NCBI RefSeq assembly: GCF_958295425.1
Contig: NC_081142.1
Coordinates: forward strand, 16,190,821-16,254,820
DNA length: 64,000 nt
From: Solea solea
Lineage: Eukaryota > Chordata > Actinopteri > Pleuronectiformes > Soleidae
Direction: 5' to 3'
The notes under the pieces were generated by a model that worked only from the letters and a program-made list of their open reading frames with translations, was not told the DNA's origin and ran no database searches. This document shows positions 47,058-59,700 of the stretch, piece by piece. Position 1 is the stretch's first letter. Every line of letters starts with the position of its first letter. Made by a program: the position numbers and the translations under genes.

Positions 47058-47598
47058 CACCCATGGACGCAGAGACGCGCCTGTAAATAGAATTTGCCCA
47101 CAAGTTAATCGACTGACACCTTAGTGACTGTAAAGGAATGTCTTTTCTTTCGCAACTATTAGTCCGTTCACTTCCGACCCTGGATTAAAGGATGAGTGTA
47201 TTTTAATTTTTGGATTAAAGTGAAATGGGATTAGTTAAATGGAAACACACACTTAAATTAAAGTTTACATCTATATATGTATATATATATATATATATAT
47301 TATTCTATAACTTTTCAAAATTAAAAGAGCTGCATTTCTTTTCTTTTCCATACAAACTAATGTGTACTATGTGATTTCACAGAATTTAATTTCATATGGT
47401 TTACATGAATACGATTATTATAAATCGTATGAATGCCCTCTAAAAGACCTCATAATCGATATTGTAATTTACATTTTACTTAACAGAATAGAACATCTTA
47501 TATCTACACCTCGTTATCAAATAAATGTTTTCAAAAGGTGATTCATTCAATTTGATAAACAATGTATTTACAATCTATATTAAGATTTTAGAGCCATA

Positions 47599-47659
<61 letters not shown>

Positions 47660-47950
47660 TGTATGTATATATATATATACATATCTTTCTTTTTTTATTG
47701 AGTTCATCATTTTGTAGCTACACATTTACCGGAAAATGGGATGGAAATGTTGCATGTAAGCAAAACGAGACTTTATTCCATCCTGACTGTAAAAGATGAA
47801 TTCGAAGGGGAAAATTTTACTAAAATGCTTAACTTCGGCGTCACCACTCTGTAGTGGTATGTAGTGAGCAACTCACAGCTCACAGCTGCTGAGTTTATCA
47901 TGACAACAGTGAGTTTTGCCGTTCCGCGACCTCGTGTGGACGTGTGTGCG
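47058..47950. promoter_or_regulatory. Short divergent spacer between COX-2 and pla2g4a
   Basis: Only about 0.9-1.3 kb separates the predicted COX-2 start (47005) from the GC-rich pla2g4a first exon. It contains two (TA)n microsatellites (47271-47301 and 47600-47687) and no gene. Elements here could act on both genes. Confidence 0.5.
47600..47687. repeat. (TA)n microsatellite
   Basis: About 26 TA units, then TACATATATGTATG and a second TA run. A smaller TA run lies at 47271-47301. Confidence 0.95.
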
Positions 47951-48302
47951 CACTGGCGTAGCTGCTGGAGAGGTTTGGATTTGGAAAGCAGCCGTCAGTC
48001 AGACGCAACTTTCCCCGCAGCTGAGTCAACTGCCTGACTGTGGGTCGCGCTGAGGTTTTGCAATCCTTCCCCGATTGTCATGTTTTTTCAGGTCGCCTCG
48101 CTCGTTTCCTTGATGTTCTTGTTTGTTTGAATTGTCCACAAGTGTGTGACAGACTGACGGCACACACTGTCCGGCCGGGAAGCGCCTCCTCTATCACTCT
48201 ATTACTCCGGCGGCGGCGGCGGCAGCAGCGGAGGAGCTTAATTCTCAATGAGAATGACACTCGTGTCAGGATTTGTGAGCTGATAAACGCCTCTCGCTGA
48301 AG
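47950..48302 (+). promoter_or_regulatory. pla2g4a CpG-rich promoter and untranslated exon 1
   Basis: A GC/CpG-rich block with a (CGG)n(CAG)n tract at 48209-48230, ending in a GTACGT donor at 48303. The left edge and the start site are not visible; 48302 is the inferred exon end. The next exon with an acceptor is 50708-50824, which carries the start codon. Confidence 0.6.
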
Positions 48303-48887
48303 GTACGTCTCCTTTCTCCGCGTGTGCACGAGTCTGAAGTAGTGTTGCAGCGTTTTGTGGCGAGCACAGAAGTGCTCTGAAACGAAACGAAAGATGTCGA
48401 AGTTTGTGGTTCATTCTTCCGCCAGAGGATAAGGAAACTCACTCTTTACGCACCGTTGCGTCAAGTCTGTGGACACATCAGCACTTTTATCAGGTGTGAA
48501 CGAGTTTTTCTACGTTTTGTACGTGTACATATTACAAGCCATGGTGATTTCATGTCTTAAATAAACAGGTGTGGGCAACATGGACAACAACGTTATAACG
48601 CTACAGAGACACGTTTTATACTTCAGTCAATGTCGATAATTGTCTTGATATATTGGCATAATTAATAATCAGATAACTAAAGATTAAACTAAAGGTTTTG
48701 TCCTAAGTGATAATTGAAGGATAGTTGAAGGAGTCAAGCATAAACATGTATATTCATCTTATAAATGAATATATAAACAGTTAGTATAATCCAGCCCTAC
48801 TTATATTTAAATGTTTGATATGATTCATATACCTGCTATTGACACCTCTCTTGCCTCATATCACCCAAAGTAGTCAGTCATAATTTG

Positions 48888-49104
48888 CAGGGGTGTCAAA
48901 GGTACAGCTCGCGGGCCAGAACCGGCCCACCAGTGGGTCCAATCCGGCCCATTACATATACCTGTAAATGGTTAATTTAGGCATAATATGTTAATGTAAA
49001 ATAAAGGGAAACATTTGGAGTGCTTGTTGTTCATGGGTTATTATGCTATTATTTGTCTGGTCCTCTCCACTTAAATTGTGCTGTATGTGAGTTTGACAGC
49101 CCTG
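48888..49104. mobile_element. hAT-like MITE in pla2g4a intron 1 (217 bp)
   Basis: The ends are inverted repeats: CAGGGGTGTCAAAGGTACAG at the left and, read inward from the right, CAGGGCTGTCAAACTCACAT. CAGGG(G/C)TGTCAAA termini are typical of hAT-type non-autonomous elements. Possible target duplications next to it (ATTTGCAG/ATTTACAG) overlap the left terminus, so the exact boundary is uncertain. Confidence 0.6.
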
Positions 49105-50726
49105 ATTTACAGCATGTTACACACTCACTGTACCAGCAGGCCGCGTCAGATGTGACCTTATTCTGCTCAGCTTTTAAGAATCAGGCAAAACCTGTTGGAG
49201 GTGTTCTGAAAATGTTTGTATATGAAGCGTATCACATAGATAAGAGTTGAAAGACCACTTTTTAGGTGTGATATTGTTTGTTGGGAAATGTGCAGTGATT
49301 CAGAGAGGTTATCTACTTTCATGTGTGACCTTTCACCCCGACCCTACACTTAAACTCTCAGACGTGTACCACAGAGCCATCACAATAAAAGCCAGTTACC
49401 CCCTAAATCCACAGGTCACACTGCTGCCATCAGATTGCTTTATTAATAGTTTAATAAATAATTAAAAATAGCTAATTAAGCAATTTTGTAGTAATTAGCT
49501 TTGTAATTAGCTTTTTGTAGAATTGGTCTTTATGTGTCTTCTACCTGTTTGTTGCTTGTATGGTAAAGCTGCTGTGTGGGACTATTGGGTTGTAGAGCCG
49601 AATCATGAAAACTACAATTTGAAACAATGCACAAATTGCAAAAGGTTGCTATTAAAGGACTCTATTGTAGACTGTTACATCTTTGAAAAGTAACTCACAC
49701 ATGTAGGAAACATTAAATACCTTGTGCCAATGTTATATGTGCCAGTAGTTCATGTTTTGATGATGTGTGGTACAGATCTTGTTCCCGAAAATGTGTTATC
49801 GCAAATGAAATCACAATTGCTCTGCAAAAGCTTGAGAAGAACCCATTCAGTTGAATCAGGTGTGTTGGAGCAGGGAGCAGGACAGGGTTGAGAAACACTG
49901 TGCTATCGGACCACAAAAATGTCAGACACTGCACTATAAGCCCTTCATATCATTACTGCAGCAGCTGCAGTTGGCTGGTTGCCATGTTTTCTTTCACATA
50001 TAAAAATGTGTCTGCTGTGCTCAAGTCCCCTGGGTGATGCTGGCACTCTCACCGGACTCAGCAGGCTACGTGCACTCATTGTGCCCTGCAGAACAAGGCC
50101 GTAGTGAGCTGGCCGTCGGAAAAGTTGGACCGCTGTCGCAAACTACGTGACCGGTGCAGGCGTTCTACGTGCTCTCGGTCCTCACAGCAATGATACGCTT
50201 TGGTGAACAGCTGAGAAAAGGCTAGCTGCCCTTTCATGTGCTTTCACAACCTGCACACACTGAAACATCACATGCAAATTATGTTCATCATTTGTTTATG
50301 CATCATAAAAAAGCATTAGTATTCGGTTCAGGTATATTTTTGTTGTGCCGTTCAAGCGCAATGCATAGCTACAGCCTATCATTATCCTCAAAGATGAATT
50401 CCGTTTTCCTGGTGTCTGTGTCTCAACTACATGAAGTGTGATTGCACTCAAACACATATAGCCTACATGTAAAGCCTTTCTATTGGCCCAAGCCTCCTAT
50501 CACAGTTTTGCGGCTTAGCACACTTCCCCTTGCCGGTCTAAAGATGTGAAGGCCTCCACTGATATTTTTGAAGAAGTTGTTATGGCTTTTTGAAAAAAAA
50601 AGAAAAAGAAAACAGCTCTCAAGTTGTCTAAAGTTGATTATTCTGTTCATACTCTACTAAAAACCTGCCTTTTTACTGATACTCAATGTCTTTTTCCCCT
50701 CTCCCAGGCTCTGATCTCTTCAGGTC

Positions 50727-50747
50727 ATGACTGTGATGTTCTCCTGA
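50727..50747 (+). promoter_or_regulatory. Short upstream ORF in the pla2g4a leader
   Basis: ATG ACT GTG ATG TTC TCC TGA: six codons, in exon 2 and 59 bases before the main ATG at 50807. The main start has A at -3 and G at +4, a strong context. The uORF could damp translation. Confidence 0.5.
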
Positions 50748-50806
50748 GATAAACTTCACATCTTGACGAAGACTTTTCCCGAGAATATCTCCCTCGACAA
50801 CACATA

Positions 50807-53800
50807 ATGGCTTCTAATATAATTGTGAGTATTAGTAGTGTTATTATGTGCTGTACACAATGTTAAACCGAGCCAGACTGATTAAAGAGGCAGCTTGAAT
50901 GTTGTGTTGTTGTTATCACTGCGACGACCGACAAGGTCAAATGAATTAGAGCTGTTCCCATCTGTTAACAGTCTGATAGCACTTTGTGTTTTAAACACTT
51001 GTGCACGGTTCACTGAAAACGAGCGATCTGTCCTACATAACTCAGTGCGTGCAATGTACCCATTATCGACAAACTGTGTTTTAGGGCCAATTATAAAAGC
51101 TCACACCTTAAAACTGTAACAAAATTGCACGTCGACACAGATTAGGTTGACACAAAAACAAAAGACAAAGAGATTAAACGTCCAACGATATGCCAGTTTG
51201 AGTGTAGACAAAAGCACTGATAGGTGGCACAGTGATTAAATTCTTACTGTTTCTGTGAAGGCTGATTACACAAGGAGTGCAAAAGTAAACTCTGCTTACA
51301 CCACATGTCATAATTTACTGTCTGGCCCGGTTAAAACTGACAATGAAACAATGTGTTATTGCAGGTAGAGCAGCAGTTTTCTCACAAATTCACAGTGACA
51401 GTGGTTCGGGCTGAGAGCGTCACCAAAGGAGCCCTGGGTGATCTGCGTGAGTTTCACTACATCTTTTTCTTCTTCTTCTTGGCTCTACTGTAATTCTAAC
51501 TCTCAGTCGTGTCACTGCTGCATATTATTCAAAACTAGTTCCACACACTATATGTCTGTCTCTACACTGAGTGTCGGAGATTCTTTGACTTTTATTTTCT
51601 TCGTGTGTGTGCCTGCAGTGGACACTCCAGATCCATACGTGGAACTGTTCATCCCGACCGCCCCAGAGAGCAGAAAGAGGACCAAACACATAGACAACGA
51701 CATCAACCCAAAATGGAACGAGTCCTTTCACTTCATATTAGACCCCAACCTGGAGAACGTCCTGGAGGTTAAGACTGCACTTGCAAAACAAACAAAAAAA
51801 AAAAATCACTCAAAAGAATTAACTGGTTGAAATGCTCTAGTCAATTGTTGTATCATATATCACCCTTAGAACACACAGCACTTAGGCTGCTTTTTTCCAT
51901 TACTATGATAAAACAAATACACAGAGGTTATAAGAATGTGCACTATAGAATGTACTTTTTTTCAGCACAGCCTATAGGTAATCTGATGACATAATTTTTG
52001 TTTTCATTTTCACCAACTATAGAAACACACATGAGCAAAAAGTACTCATATTTAAAAAAAAAAAATGGATTGAATTTGTGAAATTTGTAAATACGTCGCA
52101 TTTCAAAGTTTGTTCGGCTCGTTTTTATGAACAGAAATAAAATAAAAACGGTCTATTTTGTGACTTCCGCACAGTTATCACTACTCTTTTTAAAAACAAA
52201 TAAATATGTGACTTGAAATGAATCATAATTTTGACTCAACAACACATTTTGTAAAGTCTGAAGATGTGACTCATAAACACATAGGATGTCCATATAAGGA
52301 TTTGTGTATTATTCTTACTGCAATTTTCCACGTGAGCACGAGGGGTTAATTTCAGAACCTCAAAAGTAAATGCAGAATTGGAAAAGGGGAGTTTGGTTCT
52401 TGTTGATCTTATTGACAAAACCATATTGCAAATGGTTGTTGAGATGAACTTGTGTGTTTCTCCCAACATACTCAACCATGAATTGCTGTTGTTTATTCCA
52501 ATCAGATCACATTAATGGACGCCAATTATGTGATGGACGAGACACTCGGGACAGTGTCCTTCGACATCACCAAGCTCAAAGTGGGCCAAACAAAGCTGGA
52601 GGCTTTTCTCATCGGCAAAGTGAGACATGTAATACTTCTCGTGAAATACAGGCACATGGTTAGCACATGAAAATGTGCAAAACAGCTGATATTTCAAGTG
52701 TGATAAATATAGTGTGTGACACAATAAATAAATGTCATATTGTTTTGTTTCTGCTTTGATGAACCAGTGATCAGCTGCTCTCTCACTCTGCATTAACCAC
52801 TTATTTAATTGTTTTGGCAGGCAACAAAAGTATACTTGGAGATGTCACTGGAGATCTGGTATGTACCGTATTCACAACATTTTTTTTTATTTTACGAGGT
52901 GAAGGTGAAGAATCACTGCTGTTTTTTTTATGTAACGTAATGCCAGTCAACAAAGGCATCACAAGAACTCGAGAATTCGTAGGAGTTCACTGGGAGTGGC
53001 GTGGAAACTAAAATTAGAACTTTAAAGCAGCATAACACAGTAATAACATGATACGTGTGTAACATAATATGGTTTGAAAGTACATTGTAGTACCTGTTGT
53101 ATCATTGCTCAGGAGTGAGTGGGAGGATTTGGAAATGCCCCGTGTGTGTTTGTGGTGTGTGTGAAAAGATGTGTGTTTCTTATGGACGCGATGTAAAACA
53201 TTGATACTAGGCATTATTTGTATATCTGCAGCACCAAACTGGATCTGCGGTTCAGCCTGGCCCTGTGTGACAAAGAGAAACAGTTCAGACAAACCCGCAG
53301 GGAGAGAGTGATGCTGGGCATCAAGAAGCTTCTCGACATGGAGAAGTCTCGTTTTCTCCCCAGCTCTCCAGAGGAGGTGGGAACTGTGCAACTGAATGAC
53401 GACTTTTCGTTCATAATCATTTTACTCATAGATTATTGTCAATATTTAAAAGTGAGACATATAAATTGTGTGTTTGAATTTGTGGTGAACCAGGATCATC
53501 ATTTAGAACAAACAACGATACATAAACATTTACAATAGTTGTAACAGCTGACAAACAGGAGTGAAGGTATCTAGTGTGTCAATTAAACAATTGTGTGAGT
53601 CCTTGGGGATAAATGTGTCCATGATGAGTGTTCTTGGGACATGGTCACAGTCTATGGCTGTGGCAGCTTAGTAGGATGACAGATCAAGTGCATTATTTGT
53701 TTTGGGTACTTTCAACAGAACCTAGTGAGCAGAACACGTGACGTAGATAGCAGTTGTAGTCTGCAACAATTGGCACTGTTTTGTAGATAAGCATTAACTA

Positions 53801-56714
53801 GCGATTATTACAGCGGGTGTGTTAAGATGGCCAGTTGGCAGAGGAATATAGAGTGCAGCGGTATGTTTTGAAAGGTGAGTGATAGAGAACATCAAGTTTC
53901 TGAAGTTCTCCCCTGCATAACATCACCATAGTCTTACATGGGCAGGATCATCGTTTGTACAAAAGTAAGTCTGTCAGAGGAAGTGAAGGTGGAGCGCATT
54001 CTGTACAGGGAGCCGATTTCAGATTTAACCTTTGACTGTAACCTGACATGACAGAGTGTTGTCAAGCCAGATACCCAGGTTTTTATTTGTATTCAGTGAC
54101 CTGCTCCAGGATGGCCCCATCGGTCTGGGAGTGGCACAGAACCTTTTAACCACATGGCCTGGGTGTTAGTGGTGTGAAGCAGAAGGTTTAGGGTGGGGAA
54201 AGATAAAAAAAACATCCTGAAATAAAGAGAGTACTGCATCTGGAGAGGGACCAACAGCATAAAGGACTGTGTCATCAGCATAAGGGTGAATAGATGAATT
54301 CTGAACAGAGAAAGCAATGTCATTTATACACATATAGAAAAGAATGTGGGGGCTATGCCTCAGAATGTTCAGAAAACAACTTCCCACATAGACACATTTA
54401 TACATGATTTAAATGTGACTTAATAAAAAATAACTTGTATAGCATATTTTCAAAGAAACCCAAGGAGACTTAACAATGCAAAAAGAAAAACAGGAAAGTA
54501 CAACAGAACAGCTGTTATCAGCCATAGGCCTGTTGGAAAAGATAAACTTCATGGAATAGTTTTTTAATAGCTGCCGTGTATTTCAAATTCAACAAGTTTT
54601 TTTGTTTTAGCTTAAGCTGTTTGCCAGTCTGTTAAAATAGTTTAGTCCCCCTCAGTTACCAGTGTTACCCGGGTAGTTGTATGTTTGTTGAGATCTCAGG
54701 TGTGAATCCGTTTAGTGGTAAGGTTGTTGTTACTCCAGGTGAGGTGGCACGGTCAGCTGGAGTAGATCCTGTCTTTATTTAAATGTCCAGTGTGTAACAT
54801 TTTGGTTATACCTATTGTTTTATACGTTTTCAATCACCTGATTGTGTGAATAGTTGTTTCTCATTCCCCTTGAATCATTTGTTTATATTTATATCCTTTT
54901 TGGACCAACATGATTTTACAGTAAGTTTAAGTGTTGATGTTAACTGAAGTTCTCAAACACACTTGGAAAGGAAGGGTAAGCTGAGGGATTTTCATCTGCA
55001 ACATCCGACTTCCCCAATAAATGTTGCTAGATTTTACACAGTGTACTAATAATACACCTCTTATCTTCTACGTTGTAGTAGTCCTATCTGGTAACACTGT
55101 GTGACTTACATTCCATAGCACAAACAGGTGGATTTATGTTTCTTTTTCACTATCATGGCCAGTGAAGCAAACAGGCTGACTGACACTCAAACAATGTTGT
55201 GGTCACACAGTTATTTGAATTTAAGACCTGCTGCAGCATAATCAGAGGGATATGACTTGGCTCTGGCCTTCGTTTGAAAGGTAATCAGAGATCCAAATCT
55301 GTTCCATTGTGATGATAGCCAAGTTCTCCTCTGACAACAACCTCAGACATGAAATGGGACTTTTCGGTAACGTGTCTTTACTCTCTAATAACAGTGGTCT
55401 TGGTGTTTATTGTGGCATAAGACGTGTCCGTAACTCAGGGACTCGTCAGGGATAATTGAAAATGTCACAGAGTGTACATTTACAGTGAGTTTTGACTTGG
55501 ACAGTGTTGAATCCAATCCAGTTGGAGGCATGTTTGTCTTGTCCCACCAACCTAACCCCCATCTGTGAGATGAATAAAGTATCTATCTATCTATCTATCT
55601 ATCTAACCTCATCTGAGCTGCTTTAACAGGTACCGATTTGCATGTTTCTCAATAGTCCTGTTCAAAGGTTAAGAGTAAGACCATTATGCAAAATCCAGAA
55701 GTTTCACATAGTCTTTTGAATGAAGTAACCATGTTGCTTAACAACTGGGTGAGCAGGCTTTCCAGTAGTTTCTTTCTTCGCTGCATGTTTGCTGCACTAT
55801 CAGGATTTAAATGTAAATGTAAATGTACCCCTAATTCTGAGCTTCCACTTATGCAGTATGTAAGAATGAGTGATTATCTAATGGTGAACCTGGTGCAAGT
55901 CATTGGACCTATTATAAACTGGTAACTATTATAAAAAGAATACGTTTGCATTTGGCCAAAGTTAAGCCCAAAGCCAGACTAGAAATGGAGGAAAAACAGC
56001 TGACCAAAACCACCAAGCAAAAACATATTTCACTAACTGACATGATATATCTTTTTTAAAAATGAATACAAATATAAACTCAAAATAACAATACCCTGTC
56101 AACATAACACAACCACTAGCCAGAGCTTGCTGTCCTGCCACTCATCTGAAAGCTGTGCTATGTGCTAAGTCAAATAAGACTCCCTGCTCTGCTGAGCTCG
56201 ACATTTATATAATAGTGCAAGCTGCTTTTTTTAAGTCATGTAACCACATGACTCGGCACTTCCTGCAGACCTGCTGTTGTGCCGAATTGTGAACTGTGAT
56301 GTAAGTTTCTAACGTTTATGACAGCACTTCAATATTTCTCACTCCTAGAGCATGAAAGATAAAGTGAGCCTCCCAAAAACTTGACATTCTTTTCCCCAGT
56401 TGTGGCCTAATCCTAGGTTCATTCTCTCCTTGATATCTTAGTTACAAAATACCCTACAACTCTATGGTTGTGCAACAAGGCTTCCCTTCCACTACTAGTC
56501 TGAGTTTTACAGGATCCGAAAGTTCCTCACTCCATAGAGAAAGAGAAGATGAAAGAATGTCAGTGAGACTCTTTGCTGTGTAGTAGCTACATAATTACAG
56601 TATATGATGGAGCACATGCCCATTCTCTTCTTTCTTTTAAGAATCTACATCTTGTCTATATTGTTTGTGAGGACACTTTTGACAGTGGGATTCTGCTACC
56701 GTTGAATATACATA

Positions 56715-56767
<53 letters not shown>

Positions 56768-59700
56768 GTAATTATATGTGTGTGTGTGTGTGTGTGTGTG
56801 CTGCAGGTACCAGTGATATCGATTGCAGGCTCAGGAGGAGGTTTTCGTGCCATGGTCGGGTTCTCGGGTGTCATGAAGGCCCTGTTTGAGTCCGGGGTCC
56901 TGGACTGTGTCACCTACATTGCCGGCCTCTCTGGATCCACTTGGTTAGTTTTTATTTATCCCATTCTCCTCCCCCGGTACATTACTTATTTTCTTTCCTT
57001 GGTCTTTATTTTTAAAGTTGCCTTTTTAATCATTGTATCTTGTTGTCGCTGCTTTGTTTCTTTAGCCATCTCTCTTTCTTCTGTCTCTTCTTCGGCTTTG
57101 ACTTCTGGCAATTTGTCTTATCTTCTGTGCTGGTGTGAAGCTATCATTCAAAGAAATTCTATTTTACTTGACTACTTCATATTTGTTGACTGACTTGGTG
57201 GATGTACCTTACACTTGTAGTATTTCCTGCTGAGTGATTTATCCCAATAGTTTTAACGTGTATTACTTGCCTCACCTGTTTCTATCTTCCTTCCTCCCTC
57301 TTTATCCCTGTAGGTACATGTCTAGTCTCTATTCCCACCCTGACTTTCCAAATAAGGGACCAAAGGACATCAACAAGGAGCTGATGAATAGAGTTAGTGG
57401 TAATCCCTTGAGGCTGTTACTGCCCCAGCACATCACCAACTACATCCAGGCCCTGTGGACCAAAAAGGCCTTAGGGCAGCCGGTTACCTTCACTGATATC
57501 TTTGGTATGCTCATAGGAGAGACCCTTATACCAGCGGTAAGAGTTGCCAGCTGTTCATTCTTTTCATTTTTAAGGAATTTCATACATCTCCTCATTGCTA
57601 CCTTCTTCCTCCTTCATACTTTCCCCATGTGTTTGATCTCATGTCTCATCCAGACCCAGCATACACTTCTGTCCTTTTCTGACAAACTTTCTTTACTGTA
57701 CTTTCTCATCACTGTAACAATAATGTTCCAATTAAAATCGATTCAAAGAACACCCCCCCTCTCTCACCAGAGGATGGACACCAAGCTGAGTGAGTTCCAG
57801 GAGAAAATAGACCAGGCGCAGTGTCCTCTTCCTCTCTTCACATGTCTGCATGTCAAGCCAGATGTTTCTGAGCTCATGTTTGCAGGTAAAAATGTTTCTG
57901 GTTTTACTCGAATGCAAAATAACCAACGGCATGTACAGTATTTCCTCGTAATGCTGCTCTGCTTGCAGAGAGAGAGAGAGAGAGAGATAATGTTTCATGA
58001 TGTGATGATGGCGTGTCAACGATGTGTCAGATAGAAACTGAGCTACATGCATCGAGGAACTGAGGCCATGGTTGACTCTGGGTTAGTCCCCTGCTGTATA
58101 ATTCTTCCTCAATGTTGAGGCAGCCTCTACTCTAGTCAAACAGACAGAAAACAATATCTGCAGTGGTCACCTGTGCAGTAGTCTGGCTTCAAAACCAGAA
58201 ACAATAGTTCTAAAGAAGGTGATGTCATCTGCCATGACTGTCTGTTGCTCCTCAATGATCCAACCCTAACCCACAAATCCATTTAATGTTGCGCAAGGAG
58301 TTCCACAAAAGATAATCGCTCTTCCCATATCCAGGAAATGAAAAGCCCCTGCCCTAATTCCTGTGAAAACTGTATTGTCAATAGTGATTCATATTGAGAA
58401 TGTCTCACAAACAATTGTAATAAATATGATTCATTGCTATTGTCCAGCATCACTGCAATACTTAAACAAGACTGTATCAAATCAATTTAGTAATTTCACA
58501 AATGTGACTAAAATAGGGAGAACTTCCTGAAAATCCTTTCCCCTTTCTGTATGAGCCGACTCAATGGGAAATACCACTCTGTCAAAAGAGAGCTTAAGTG
58601 AATCCCAGTTGTGAATGAGTCTGCTTATTTATTGTTGCCAAGGTGTAGGTACCACTATTGACTTCTGTGTATATAATGTGGAGGCTAAGAACTGACTTAG
58701 TGCTCACAAGGTGCTTATTCTTCTTTTCATGTATTGTGTTTAAATGCAAGCTATTTGCAGGTTTTTCTACTGTTTTTGCTCTGTGAATATTGTATGCATG
58801 CTTGATTAACACTGATTTTTTTGGACCTGTAGACTGGGTGGAGTTCAGTCCGTACGAAATTGGGATGGCAAAGTATGGAACCTTCATGACCCCAGACTTG
58901 TTTGGAAGCAAGTTCTTCATGGGGACTGCTGTGAAGAAATACGAGGAGAACCCCCTTCATTTTCTAATGGGTAAGAAAGATGAGTTGATCGACAGCATGT
59001 CAGACATCGTTCAAACCTCCTGCTAAGATTCTGACAGTCTGTTTTTGGTTGTGTCAGGTGTGTGGGGAAGTGCCTTCTCCATTCTGTTCAACAGAGTGCT
59101 GGGAGTCAAAGACACAGTTGGTGGCAGCACTATGGAGGAGGAGCTAGGTAATATTTTTTTTTGATTGAAGATCTTCAATGTCTCATTACGCCAAGCAATT
59201 TCAGTGTATTTTCGCTATTTAAAAAATTCTTTCTTTTGTTGGGACAAAGTAGAAAGTTGAAAATCCAATGAATCACCTTAAGATATAACATAAAACATAT
59301 AAAATGATGCAACATAATTAAGCAATTGGAACATTTTAATCGAAAATGAAAACAGTACATCTATGTAAATATTTACATTGTATCTTCAATAAAGCAATTA
59401 AAAAAACGCCATTTATGTTTCACTGAAAGACGTGACCTAACCGTACCCCGAGCCCAACAGTCATTTCTGGATGTTTGTCTGAGGGTTGGTATCTAAGCTC
59501 TAGTGTGTACATGGCAGTGCCGTTTTTTTTTCATATAAGGTCCTGAAATCACCACATTTGGTTCAGGTTATGTGTGGTAAACCGAGTTTCCTCGGTGGAG
59601 GTTTGAGCTGCTTTCTTTAGCCTTTGATATGTACTGATTTACTGATAAAAGGTACATTGTCCTACTGAAACCAACAGCCACTCTTCTCTGAGATCCTATT

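Noticed and set aside
56573..57193. 206-codon plus-strand frame
   Set aside because: Exon 8 of pla2g4a (56807-56943) with microsatellite and intron read-through on both sides.
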